From: Streptomyces sp. NBC_01551
Lineage (GTDB): Bacteria > Actinomycetota > Actinomycetes > Streptomycetales > Streptomycetaceae
NCBI RefSeq assembly: GCF_026339935.1
Contig: NZ_JAPEPX010000001.1
Coordinates: 6,351,501 to 6,415,500 of the forward strand
DNA: 64,000 bases
Direction of reading: 5' to 3'
In this document: positions 1 to 8,096 of the stretch, piece after piece
Position numbering within the stretch: the first letter of the stretch is position 1
Layout: every line of letters begins with the position of its first letter
Notes under the pieces: generated by a model
What the model was told of the DNA's origin: nothing
The model's input: the letters and a program-made list of their open reading frames with translations, nothing else
Database searches by the model: none
Position numbers and translations under genes: made by a program

Positions 1-21
1 TGCCTCGGTTTCGCTGCTCAT
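1..21 (-). CDS. Start of a gene running off the left edge
   Basis: Only the first seven codons (reading MSSETEA) are in the window. An ATG on the reverse strand at 21-19 is preceded by an AGGAG-type ribosome binding site about six bases upstream, which makes a real start likely. Nothing can be said about function. Confidence 0.45.
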
Positions 22-125
22 GGCAGCTCCTGTCGGGAGAGCGGGAATGTCCTTTTCATTCCAGCACGCTGCCCGCGCCCGCGCATGTCTGCGGACGCCC
101 GCGCACCGGTCACCCGTGCGACGGC

Positions 126-815
126 TCATCCGGTCAGCTCGTAGATGCTCTGCGCGGTCAGCCACAGGCCCAGCAGCAGGCAGACGAACACGATGGCCTC
201 GTCCTTGTGCCCCTCCATCCACGTCCGCATCCGCAGCAGCCGTGCCTGCGCGGCCTCGGGTGCGAACACCATGTAGAGCTCGGCGGCCAGCAGGCCGGAG
301 CTGGCGAGCAGGCAGAAGCCGAGCAGGGCGATGTACGTCGTCGCGTGCGAGGTGTCGGCCTGGATCACCGTCGTCGCGCCCGCCGCGACCATGCCCCAGG
401 GCTGGAGCAGCACGGCCAGGCCCGCCGCCGCCCATGCCGAGCCGACGTCCACCCGGGAGGGCTTCGGGTCCCGCGCCTCGGTGGCGCCCGGGGCGCGGGA
501 CCGCGCCAGCCGGCGGCGGTAGCGGCGCACCCCGTAGATCACCAGCGCCACCCCGATGGCCAGCTTGACCGCGAGCGCCGCCACGCTGGGCGGGGAACGG
601 GGCGCCGGCGGCTCCCCGCCGGTCAGCGCCAGCACGATCGCGATCACCGCGACGAGACAGGCGAGCCACGCCAGGAGGAAGGCCAGCCCCTTCCACACGC
701 CTCTGGCGGACGACACCACGAGGATGAACGCCATCATCGGCAGCGGGTAGAGGGCGATGGCCAACGCGATCAGCATGAGGTCGAGGACCATGGTGCCCCA
801 ATCGTGTGACGACAT
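126..815 (-). CDS. GAP-family integral membrane protein
   Basis: The 229-residue product is almost entirely hydrophobic. I count six probable membrane segments (about residues 10-34, 41-64, 80-100, 126-148, 156-180, 207-224) with a basic, Arg-rich cytoplasmic loop after the third. This layout and the opening (LMLIALAIALYPLPMMAFIL) match the GAP/Sap family of actinobacterial membrane proteins, named after a mycobacterial glycolipid-export partner. Substrate is unknown. There is no clear Shine-Dalgarno sequence before the ATG at 815; Met9 or Met14 could be the real start. It is divergent from the BrkB-type gene at 925. Confidence 0.75.
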   Translation of the reverse strand: MSSHDWGTMVLDLMLIALAIALYPLPMMAFILVVSSARGVWKGLAFLLAWLACLVAVIAIVLALTGGEPPAPRSPPSVAALAVKLAIGVALVIYGVRRYRRRLARSRAPGATEARDPKPSRVDVGSAWAAAGLAVLLQPWGMVAAGATTVIQADTSHATTYIALLGFCLLASSGLLAAELYMVFAPEAAQARLLRMRTWMEGHKDEAIVFVCLLLGLWLTAQSIYELTG

Positions 816-924
816 ACGACATTACGCACCAGACCTGGCCCCGACACCTTTTGCCCGGCGCCCTCCGAGATGCCGCGCCCGGCCGCGTCCCCCAACCTGG
901 ACGCACACGAAGGAGACCCCGCTG

Positions 925-1818
925 ATGCCGTCGAAGAGGAAGGCGCGCTGGCAGGCCCGCTCCCGGGAGCTGGTGGCGACGGGCAACCGACTGCGGGGGC
1001 GGGCCGAGACCCGGTTCCCCGTGATCACCCATGTCGCGGAGCGGATGGTCGTCGTGAACATCTTCGACTCCGCCACCCGGCTGGCCGCCCAGTGCTTCCT
1101 GACCGCCGTGCCGCTGTTCTTCGTCGTCGCCTCGTTCGCCCCGGAGGGCGTACAGGAGCAGCTGGTCGAGTCCGTACGCACGATGTTCGGGCTCACCGGG
1201 CAGGCGAGCGACCAGCTGAGCGACATCTTCGGCGGCTCCGACGACGACACCCGCAACGCCGTGGGCGCGGCGGGCGCCGTGATCGTGCTGCTGTCGGCGA
1301 CCGCCGTGAGCCGCGCCATGCAGCGGCTGTGCCGGCGCGCCTGGGAGATCCCGCGGGCCGGGGCGCGGATCGTGATCTGGCGCTGGTTCGCCTGGATCGC
1401 CGTCTGGATGGTCCTGCTGATCCTCCAGGGACCGGTGCGCGACGGTTTCGGACTCGGCCTGTGGCTCGGGATCCCCCTCACCCTCCTGTTCCAGACGCTG
1501 GTGTGGTGGTGGAGCCAGCACCTGCTGCTGGGCGGTGTGATCCCGTGGCCCCCGCTTCTGCCCGGCGCCCTGCTGACATCCGCCGCGATCACCGCGCTGT
1601 CGCTGGGCGCACGCGTCTACATGCCGATCGCGCTCAACCGTTCCATCGCCGCCTACGGGTCCACCGGCTCGGTGTTCGTCATCCTGTCGTGGCTGATCGT
1701 GCTGTGCGTGGCCGTCGCCATCGGGATCAGCACGGGCGCCGCCGTGGCTCAGGAGCCGTACCTGGCCCGGCGGCTGGGCAGCCCGGCCCCGGGCCGGCTG
1801 CGGGACGATCCGCTCTGA
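925..1818 (+). CDS. YihY/BrkB-family inner membrane protein
   Basis: A 297-residue membrane protein with about six transmembrane helices and the BrkB/YihY pattern: a basic N-terminus, a long first helix (residues about 50-70, LAAQCFLTAVPLFFVVASF), a polar segment, then paired helices with conserved small residues and a C-terminal region containing YGSTGSVFVILSWL. The ATG at 925 was chosen because AAGGAG lies nine bases upstream; longer in-frame readings begin in non-coding sequence that overlaps the divergent gene. The family was once annotated as ribonuclease BN, but that is not its accepted role now. Function unknown, possibly envelope-related. Confidence 0.8.
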   Translation: MPSKRKARWQARSRELVATGNRLRGRAETRFPVITHVAERMVVVNIFDSATRLAAQCFLTAVPLFFVVASFAPEGVQEQLVESVRTMFGLTGQASDQLSDIFGGSDDDTRNAVGAAGAVIVLLSATAVSRAMQRLCRRAWEIPRAGARIVIWRWFAWIAVWMVLLILQGPVRDGFGLGLWLGIPLTLLFQTLVWWWSQHLLLGGVIPWPPLLPGALLTSAAITALSLGARVYMPIALNRSIAAYGSTGSVFVILSWLIVLCVAVAIGISTGAAVAQEPYLARRLGSPAPGRLRDDPL

Positions 1819-1917
1819 CCGCCGCCCCGCGCGCCGCCGCGGCACACGTGGGGCAGGGGTGTGGCGTGAGTGCCATGCTGGGAGGCGGGGGCCCCGGTGG
1901 CCGGAAGGTTCACGACG

Positions 1918-3375
1918 ATGACGAAGCGCGAGAAGACCGCGTCCGCGAAGGGCCGCGAGCAGACCGCGACCGCGAAGGGTGGCGGCGGGCCACGGCTCTC
2001 GGCCGGGAAACGGGCCGCGGACGGCCGCGGCGCCCGGGCGCGGACACCGCGCTCCGCCCACGGGGACTTCGAGGCCTCGCCGACCCGGACGGATCCCGTG
2101 GACGTCATCGAGCGGCAGTCCGCCACCCGGGTGCAGGAACTGATCCCGATCCGCTACGGCCGGATGGCGCAGTCACCGTTCCGCTTCTACCGGGGAGCGG
2201 CCGCGATCATGGCCGGCGACCTGGCCGACACACCCGACTCGGGTATCCGGGTCCAGCTGTGCGGCGACGCGCACCTGCTGAACTTCCGGCTGCTCGGCTC
2301 GCCGGAGCGCAACCTCCTGTTCGACATCAACGACTTCGACGAGACGCTGCCCGGGCCGTGGGAATGGGACGTCAAGCGGCTCGCGACGAGCCTGGTCATC
2401 GCCGGGCGCGAGAATGGCTTCTCCGAGGACGAGCGCGCGCAGATCGTACGGTCGGGCGTGAGCGGCTACCGCGAGCAGATGGGCCGCTTCGCCCAGATGC
2501 GCACCCTCGACGTCTGGTACGCGAGAGTCGACGAGGCGGACCTGCGGGAGCTGGCGACGGGTGCGCTGCACACCCGGGGCCGCAAGCAGATGTCGGAGGC
2601 GCTGGGCAAGGCGCGCGGACGCGACAGCCTCCAGGCGTTCGAGAAGCTCACCGAGGTGGTGGGCGGCCGCCGCCGCTTCGCCGCCGTCCCGCAGCTGATC
2701 ACACCGGTCTCGCAGCTGCTGCCGGACCAGGAGCGGGACGCGCTCGACGGCCAGATCCGCGACCTGGTCGATCTGTACGGGGAGAGCCTCCAGACGGACC
2801 GCAGGCACCTGCTGAGGCAGTACACCGTCGTCGACATGGCACGCAAGGTGGTGGGTGTCGGCAGCGTCGGCATGCGCTGCTGGGTCGTGCTGCTGCTGGG
2901 CCGTGACGGCGAGGACCCGCTGATCCTCCAGGCCAAGGAAGCCGGCGAGTCCGTTCTCGCCGCGCACGTCGGCGCCAGCGAGTACGCCACCCAGGGCGAG
3001 CGGGTCGTCGCCGGTCAGCGCCTGATGCAGGCCGCGAGCGACATCTTCCTGGGCTGGCAGCAGGCGCACGGGATCGACGGCCGCGAGCGGGACTTCTACG
3101 TACGCCAGTTGCGCGACTGGAAGGGCATCGCCGACCCCTCCCGGATGGTCCCGCGCGGCATGAGGGTCTTCGCCGGAATGTGCGGCGCCACCCTGGCGCG
3201 GGCGCACGCCAGGTCCGGCGACCGGATCGCCATCGCCGCGTACCTGGGCCGTCGCGCTGTCTTCGACGAGGCGCTCGTGCGGTTCGCGGAGAGCTACGCG
3301 GACCAGAACGAGCGCGACCACCAGCGGCTGGTGGAGGCGATCGCCTCGGGCCGGGTGACCGCCGTCGCGGCCTGA
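1918..3375 (+). CDS. DUF2252 domain protein
   Basis: A 485-residue cytosolic protein with a low-complexity Lys/Ala-rich N-terminus (about 1-45) followed by the DUF2252 domain. Diagnostic segments are the RMAQSPFRFYRG block, CGDAHLLNF, and the FDINDFDETLPGPWEWDVKR block. DUF2252 proteins have a kinase-like (aminoglycoside phosphotransferase-like) fold; GDxHxxNF and DxNDFDE correspond to catalytic-loop and metal-binding motifs, but no substrate is established. The ATG at 1918 has GGAAGG about ten bases upstream. It follows the BrkB gene by about 100 bp on the same strand. Confidence 0.85.
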   Translation: MTKREKTASAKGREQTATAKGGGGPRLSAGKRAADGRGARARTPRSAHGDFEASPTRTDPVDVIERQSATRVQELIPIRYGRMAQSPFRFYRGAAAIMAGDLADTPDSGIRVQLCGDAHLLNFRLLGSPERNLLFDINDFDETLPGPWEWDVKRLATSLVIAGRENGFSEDERAQIVRSGVSGYREQMGRFAQMRTLDVWYARVDEADLRELATGALHTRGRKQMSEALGKARGRDSLQAFEKLTEVVGGRRRFAAVPQLITPVSQLLPDQERDALDGQIRDLVDLYGESLQTDRRHLLRQYTVVDMARKVVGVGSVGMRCWVVLLLGRDGEDPLILQAKEAGESVLAAHVGASEYATQGERVVAGQRLMQAASDIFLGWQQAHGIDGRERDFYVRQLRDWKGIADPSRMVPRGMRVFAGMCGATLARAHARSGDRIAIAAYLGRRAVFDEALVRFAESYADQNERDHQRLVEAIASGRVTAVAA

Positions 3376-3446
3376 CCCGGCCCGGGCCGTCCCTTCCGCC
3401 GGCCGGCTGCCCCGGCGGGCAGCGCGAGACGTCCGCGGTGCGCCCG

Positions 3447-4748
3447 TCATGACGGGCGCGGTTCCGGGACCTTGTCCTCGGCCGTGTCCTCGGCGAGGAA
3501 GTCCGTCACCGCGAGCGCGAACAGCAGGGCGAGGGCGAGACCCACGACCACCCAGCCGGTGGGGTAGGACCACAGGATGTACACGAGGGCGGCGACCGCC
3601 ACCAGGCCCCAGGTGAACCAGGAGCGGTGGCGCCGGATGAACGGGCCGACCGGGCCGGTGCGCAGGCCCAGGCGGTCGGCGGTGGCCCGGGTGGCGACGA
3701 TGCCGGAGTGCCAGATCTGGCGGACCGCGGTGGCGTACCGGCCCGGGCCGGAGAGCCAGGCGGCGAGGGCGATCACCACACCCAGGACGATGACCGTGCG
3801 GATCGTCGTGCGCAGCAGCCGGATCATGGCGTCGTAGACGGAGCCGGCGGCGGCCTGGGACACGGTGTCGGGGAGCGCGTTGAGGTAGACCGTACGGAAG
3901 ACGGTCAGCCCGAGCCCGAGGACGAGTACGGCGAAGGCGACCGCGAGGCACGACGTGATCAGGGTCCGGCGCCGGTGGGCGGCGAGCAGGATGCCGGCGA
4001 CGATGAGGAGCACGGCGAGGACGGGCAGCCACAGGCCGACGATCTGGAGCAGCCGGAAGCCCGTCTTGACCCGGCCGATGTCGTTGGACTGGACGACGGT
4101 GAAGTCGGTGTGGATCTCGGGGATCTTGGCGGCGACGCTCATCCCGGCGTCCACGAGCCGCTGTTTGACCTGATCGATCACCGGCGCCAGGTCGACCGTC
4201 ACCGCATCGTTCTTGATTTCCACCGCGCCGTCACCGCTGCCGGTCAGCGCCTTGACGAGCGAGGTGTGGATCGTGCGGTTGGCATTGGTCCAGATCGTCT
4301 CGAACGCGTTCGAGGCGATCACGTCCTGCGCCTTGTCCTTCACGAAACTGCTGACCGCTCCCTCCAGGGAGCCACCGAGCTTGCCCAGTGCCTTCTGGAG
4401 CAGGGGCCGCTGGTCGGGAGCCACGTCCTCCAGCAGGGTGGCGAGGTCGAGGTGCTGCATCAGGGCGCCCGTGACGCGGTTCGCCGCCGCTTCCTGGACG
4501 TCCGGGTCGGAGGCGAGCGGGGCGACCGTGGAGACGTAGCGGTCGGTGTTCCCCACGATGGAGGACGTCCAGGACGCCACGATGCCCAGGGGGGCCAGCA
4601 CACAGCCGATGATGATCAGCAGCGCGGACAGCAGTGAACGCGTCCGGTGCCGCGGCGGGGTCCGCTTCGCGGCCGCCGCCTCCGATTCCAGGGCGGCGAC
4701 CCTGGCCCGCAGGGCCGCGAGTTCGCCCGCGCTGTCGTCACCCGGCAT
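3447..4748 (-). CDS. Conserved actinobacterial membrane protein
   Basis: A 433-residue protein: a short Ala/Glu-rich coiled-coil-like N-terminus (ELAALRARVAALESEAAAA), one membrane helix (about 45-70), a roughly 180-residue exported domain with many predicted helices (SDPDVQEAAANRVTGALMQHLDLATLLE), then four or five C-terminal membrane helices. It is a family I associate with Streptomyces and relatives but has no named function. The ATG at 4748 is preserved by GAGGAGG seven bases upstream; a TTG start 15 bases earlier would place the start codon inside that Shine-Dalgarno. It is followed convergently by the DUF2252 gene. Confidence 0.75.
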   Translation of the reverse strand: MPGDDSAGELAALRARVAALESEAAAAKRTPPRHRTRSLLSALLIIIGCVLAPLGIVASWTSSIVGNTDRYVSTVAPLASDPDVQEAAANRVTGALMQHLDLATLLEDVAPDQRPLLQKALGKLGGSLEGAVSSFVKDKAQDVIASNAFETIWTNANRTIHTSLVKALTGSGDGAVEIKNDAVTVDLAPVIDQVKQRLVDAGMSVAAKIPEIHTDFTVVQSNDIGRVKTGFRLLQIVGLWLPVLAVLLIVAGILLAAHRRRTLITSCLAVAFAVLVLGLGLTVFRTVYLNALPDTVSQAAAGSVYDAMIRLLRTTIRTVIVLGVVIALAAWLSGPGRYATAVRQIWHSGIVATRATADRLGLRTGPVGPFIRRHRSWFTWGLVAVAALVYILWSYPTGWVVVGLALALLFALAVTDFLAEDTAEDKVPEPRPS

Positions 4749-4782
4749 GGCTGACCTCCTCAAGGTCGGGCTGTTCGGAGGT

Positions 4783-5133
4783 TCAGTGGATGACGCTGAA
4801 GCTGCGCCAGGACAGGCTGTCCGGGGCCGTCACGTTCGAGAGGGTGGTGGCGACGTAGATCCCGTCGGCCTTGTCGGACTTCTGACAGTCCGGCGTCCGG
4901 TAGAGGACGACGTCGACGAGGGTGTTGTTCTCGACGTGGGTGGCGCCCTGGGGAAGGGAGATCTTGTGGCAGCCCGTCACCAGGGTGTTGGAGTAGCTCA
5001 GCACGACCGGCGAGTCGTGGGCGCGGAAGCTGAGCATGCCGACGGTGCTCCGGCCCAGGCCCGAGCAGGCGGTGGCGGTCAGCAGCAGTGCTGCGGCCCC
5101 GGTGATGACGCCGATACGCCGACTGTGGGACAT
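4783..5133 (-). CDS. Small secreted lipoprotein, function unknown
   Basis: A 116-residue protein with a basic start (MSHSRR), a hydrophobic core and a lipobox-like end at LLTATAC, so it is probably lipidated and anchored outside the membrane. The mature part has two further cysteines (in VTGCHKI and TPDCQKS) that could form a disulfide. No family recognised. The start at 5133 puts the signal peptide at the N-terminus; a 24-residue upstream extension has no signal-like character. The gene ends 34 bp before the start of the membrane protein at 4748 on the same strand, so the two could be co-transcribed. Confidence 0.7.
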   Translation of the reverse strand: MSHSRRIGVITGAAALLLTATACSGLGRSTVGMLSFRAHDSPVVLSYSNTLVTGCHKISLPQGATHVENNTLVDVVLYRTPDCQKSDKADGIYVATTLSNVTAPDSLSWRSFSVIH

Positions 5134-5255
5134 GGCGCGGTCCTCGTCTGTGCGGTGGTGGCTGTCCTTCCTGCACAGCCTGCCCCGGCGTGGCGCGGGC
5201 GGCATCCGCTGCTCGGCCGGCCGGATGAACGCGCCGGGCCGCCGGCGTCACCGGA

Positions 5256-5295
5256 CAGGGGTGGCGGGGCCGTCCGGACGGCCCCGCCACCCCTG
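5256..5295. terminator. Perfect 40-bp inverted repeat, probable terminator
   Basis: Positions 5256-5275 are exactly reverse-complementary to 5276-5295. The hairpin would have an 18-20 bp GC-rich stem with a minimal loop. It lies 10 bp beyond the stop codon of the deiminase gene ending at 5305, so it most likely terminates that leftward transcript. There is no U-tract, as is common for Streptomyces terminators. Confidence 0.75.
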
Positions 5296-5304
5296 CCGCG
5301 GCTG

Positions 5305-6471
5305 CTACGGGACGGGCTGCTGCTGGGTGACGCAGTGGATCCCGCCACCGCCCGCCCCCAGGCTGTCGGTGTTGAGCTGCTCGACGGTCCGGCCGGGGAA
5401 GAGCCGCTGGAGCGTCGCCTTGGCCGCCGCGTCGGCGCGGGAGTCGCCGAACTGGGACGAGATGACCGCCCCGTTGCACACGTAGTAGTTGGCGTAGGCG
5501 GCCACGAAGTTCGGGTCGCCGGAGCGGATGAGGTCGTAGTCGGGGCCCTGGAGCTTGGTGACCGAGATGGGGCCGCCCTGCGCGGTCGTGGAGGTCGAGA
5601 GGATCTGGTACTGCTGGCGTGCGTCCTTGGACCAGGCGTCGTTGTCACCCGGAAGGGGCATCTGGACCGTCCCCTGGCCGGGGGAGAGGAACCTGGACGT
5701 CGCGTCGACGTGGTCGTCGGTGATGTCCCGGCCGAGGACGCCCTGGAACCAGATCACCTTCGAAGCCCCGAACGCGGCGCACATCGCGGCCTCGACCTGT
5801 GCCTGGGTGCGGTTGGGGTTGCGGTCCGGGTTGAGGATGCTGCTGCGGGTGGCCATGAGGGTGCCGGCGCCGTCCGTCTCCACCGCGCCGCCCTCGCCGA
5901 TGAATCCGGCGGTGCTGAATGGCACTGAGGCGTAGGCCGCGACCCGGCCGGCCACCAGGGAGTCCTTGGCGTGGGTCTGCTGGTTGCCCCAGCCGTTGAA
6001 GTTCAGGCCGACCGCGTCGAGGCCGCCCGCGCCGTTGGTACGGAACACCGGGCCGCTGTCGCGCATCCAGCAGTCGTCGACCGGGATCGAGGTGATCACC
6101 GTGACGGCCGGTCCGCAGGCGCTGCGCGCCTTCGACGCGGCGGCCGGGTTGGCGCACATCACGACCGGCTCGTACTTCGCGACGGTCTTCGCGATGAGCG
6201 CGATGTTGGACTGGACGCCCGCGAGTTGGCGTCCCCAGATGGCCGAGCTGTCGGGCCAGGCCATCCAGGTCCGGGTGTGGCGGACGGTGTCCACCGGCAC
6301 CGCGAAGCCCCCGGCGGCGGCCGCCGGCAGCGCTGCCGGCCGGGTGGTGGGCCGGGTGGCCGCGAAGGCCTCACCGCCGACCGCCGCCAGCGCGGCCCCG
6401 GCGGCCGTGAGGCCGGCCGCCGCCAGGAACCCTCTTCTGTCCAGCTTCCGGCGCTCGTTGATCTCTGTCAT
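5305..6471 (-). CDS. Tat-exported agmatine-deiminase-family protein 1
   Basis: A 388-residue guanidino-group-modifying enzyme of the bacterial PAD/agmatine deiminase family (PF04371). It carries a Tat signal (DRRGFL, residues 11-16, followed by an Ala-rich core) and probable cleavage near AFA-AT at 37. Family motifs are present: TWMAWP (68-73), DCWMRDSGPVF (133-143), NFNGWG, GEGGAVETDG (192-201), DDHVD with His254 and Asp256, and catalytic Cys380 in GGGGIHC. The expected reaction is hydrolysis of a guanidino group to a ureido group plus ammonia, here outside the cell; substrate unknown. The ATG at 6471 has GGAGA upstream. It is divergent from a TetR gene with a perfect palindrome between them. 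Confidence 0.85.
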   Translation of the reverse strand: MTEINERRKLDRRGFLAAAGLTAAGAALAAVGGEAFAATRPTTRPAALPAAAAGGFAVPVDTVRHTRTWMAWPDSSAIWGRQLAGVQSNIALIAKTVAKYEPVVMCANPAAASKARSACGPAVTVITSIPVDDCWMRDSGPVFRTNGAGGLDAVGLNFNGWGNQQTHAKDSLVAGRVAAYASVPFSTAGFIGEGGAVETDGAGTLMATRSSILNPDRNPNRTQAQVEAAMCAAFGASKVIWFQGVLGRDITDDHVDATSRFLSPGQGTVQMPLPGDNDAWSKDARQQYQILSTSTTAQGGPISVTKLQGPDYDLIRSGDPNFVAAYANYYVCNGAVISSQFGDSRADAAAKATLQRLFPGRTVEQLNTDSLGAGGGGIHCVTQQQPVP

Positions 6472-6530
6472 CTCTGATCTCCGATCAGGCGGGGGTGGGT
6501 CGCTCCACCGATTGGGGCGGAACGTATTAC

Positions 6531-6548
6531 TGACCGAGCGCTCGGTCA
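6531..6548. promoter_or_regulatory. Perfect palindromic operator between deiminase 1 and tetR 1
   Basis: TGACCGAGCGCTCGGTCA is an 18-bp perfect palindrome with 9-bp arms, 60 bp upstream of the deiminase start and 98 bp upstream of the TetR start. A divergently placed palindrome of this size next to a tetR gene is the standard arrangement for an autoregulatory TetR operator. It is unrelated in sequence to the operators at 13.6-18.9 kb. Confidence 0.75.
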
Positions 6549-6646
6549 ATATTTTCGGCACGCCAACTCGCTTTGAAACAAAGGAAGTTGAGGACTCTTG
6601 ATCACTTTCGGCTGTGCGGGGGAACCCTGGTCGTTACAGTGGCGCC

Positions 6647-7453
6647 GTGGCAGCGAACCCGGCAGCAGACGAGGGCGCCCGGCAGGCCGGTGCCGCCCGC
6701 ACCTCCCGCACGTCGGCCAAGGGCGCACAGACGCGCGCCAAGCTGATCGCCGCGGCCCGGACGCTGCTCGCGGGCGACGGCCTCGCACGCTTCAGCACCC
6801 GCAACGTCGCCGCTCTCTGCGGCATCTCGCACGGGATGTGCCACTACCACTTCCAGGACCGCACCGACCTGATCGTGGCCGTCGCCCGGGACATCGGGCC
6901 CGAGTGGATCGGCCCCATGGAAGCCGCCGTCGACGGCCCCGGCCCCTTCTCCGAGCGCGCGGAGCGCGTGATCGCACTCCTGACGCAGCCCGAGGGCCCC
7001 GACCTGTCCCGGCTGCACTCCGCCCTGCACTGGTTCGCCCTCAACGACGACCGGGTCCGGGCCGCCGTGGACGGCGAGTACCGGCGCTGGCGGGAGTGCT
7101 TCGTCCGCCTCTTCCAGGTGCTGGCGGACGAACACGACGGCGCCTTCGACCCCGTTCCGCTGGGCATGGCGCTGGCGGCCGCGGCCGACGGGCTCGCGGC
7201 CATCCAGTCCCTGGACGACCGCGTGCGGACCGAGCCGAGCGTACGCGCGCTCGTCTGCGGCCTCGCCGCGGCGGCGGTCACAGCACCAGCCGCCCCCCTT
7301 ACAACGCCCGGCGCGCGGCGGCGATCCGGCGCGGGTCCCAGCCCGGCCGGGGGACGGACTCCAGCAGCAGCCGGGTGTACGGGTGCTCCGGCGCGGCCAG
7401 TACCCGCTCCGTCGGACCCGACTCCACGATCCGGCCCCGCCGCATCACGATGA
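6647..7453 (+). CDS. TetR-family regulator 1
   Basis: The N-terminal part is a standard TetR DNA-binding domain (about residues 25-75) with helix-turn-helix FSTRNVAALCGISHGMCHYHF, followed by a helical ligand domain to about residue 215. The GTG at 6647 is chosen because a -10-like TACAGT sits at 6635-6640, suggesting a leaderless start; a longer in-frame ATG at 6614 lacks a binding site. The last 50 or so residues are Pro/Ala/Arg-rich and lie entirely antisense to the ABC ATPase gene (155-bp overlap), so they may be junk read past a lost stop. It probably represses deiminase 1 through 6531-6548. Confidence 0.75.
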   Translation: MAANPAADEGARQAGAARTSRTSAKGAQTRAKLIAAARTLLAGDGLARFSTRNVAALCGISHGMCHYHFQDRTDLIVAVARDIGPEWIGPMEAAVDGPGPFSERAERVIALLTQPEGPDLSRLHSALHWFALNDDRVRAAVDGEYRRWRECFVRLFQVLADEHDGAFDPVPLGMALAAAADGLAAIQSLDDRVRTEPSVRALVCGLAAAAVTAPAAPLTTPGARRRSGAGPSPAGGRTPAAAGCTGAPARPVPAPSDPTPRSGPAASR

Positions 7454-8096
7454 CCTCGTCGGTGACGCACCGTACGACGCCCAGGTCATGGGTGATGAAC
7501 AGGTAGCCGATGCCGGTCTCCGCGCGGATCTCGGCGAGCAGGTTCAGGATCTGCGCCTGCACCGACACGTCCAGCGCGGCCACCGCCTCGTCCAGGACCA
7601 GGACCGCGGGCTCGACCGCCAGCGCCCGGGCGATCGCCACGCGCTGGCGCTGCCCGCCGGACAGCTGCCGGGGCAGCGCGTCCGCCTCCCGGGCGCCCAG
7701 GCCGACTTGATCGAGCAGCTCGGTGACCCGCCGGCCGTGATCGGCGTCGGGGAAGTGCAGCCGGAGCGTCTCGCGGAGCGCCCCGCCCACGGTGACGCGC
7801 GGGTCCAGGGACAGGAACGGGTCCTGGAAGACCATCTGCACCTCCCGCGCCCGGGCGAGCCGTTCGGACCTGCCGCGCCGGCGCTCGCCGCGGTCCCGGC
7901 CGTGGACCGCGACCCGGCCCCCGTCCGCGTGCTCCAGTCCCACCACGATCCGGGCCGTGGTCGTCTTCCCCGAGCCCGACTCGCCGACGATGCCGAGGGA
8001 CCCGCCCTCGGACAGCCGGAACGAGACGTCGTCCACGGCCGGGACGCTCCCGTAGCTCCGGCGCAGCCCGACGGCCTCCAGGACGGTCTTCCTCAT
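7299..8096 (-). CDS. Oligopeptide/nickel-type ABC transporter ATP-binding protein (DppF-like)
   Basis: 265 residues. Walker A GESGSGKT at 38-45, the Q-loop region MVFQDPFLSLDPR, signature LSGGQRQR, Walker B leading to LDEAVAALDV (the usual Pro after DE is Ala) and the switch His in FITHDLG. It energises import together with the second ATPase and two permeases. Last gene of a six-gene leftward operon; its ATG overlaps the previous stop as ATGA, and AAAGGAGA lies eight bases upstream. The 3' end overlaps the convergent tetR 1. Confidence 0.88.
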   Translation of the reverse strand: MRKTVLEAVGLRRSYGSVPAVDDVSFRLSEGGSLGIVGESGSGKTTTARIVVGLEHADGGRVAVHGRDRGERRRGRSERLARAREVQMVFQDPFLSLDPRVTVGGALRETLRLHFPDADHGRRVTELLDQVGLGAREADALPRQLSGGQRQRVAIARALAVEPAVLVLDEAVAALDVSVQAQILNLLAEIRAETGIGYLFITHDLGVVRCVTDEVIVMRRGRIVESGPTERVLAAPEHPYTRLLLESVPRPGWDPRRIAAARRAL

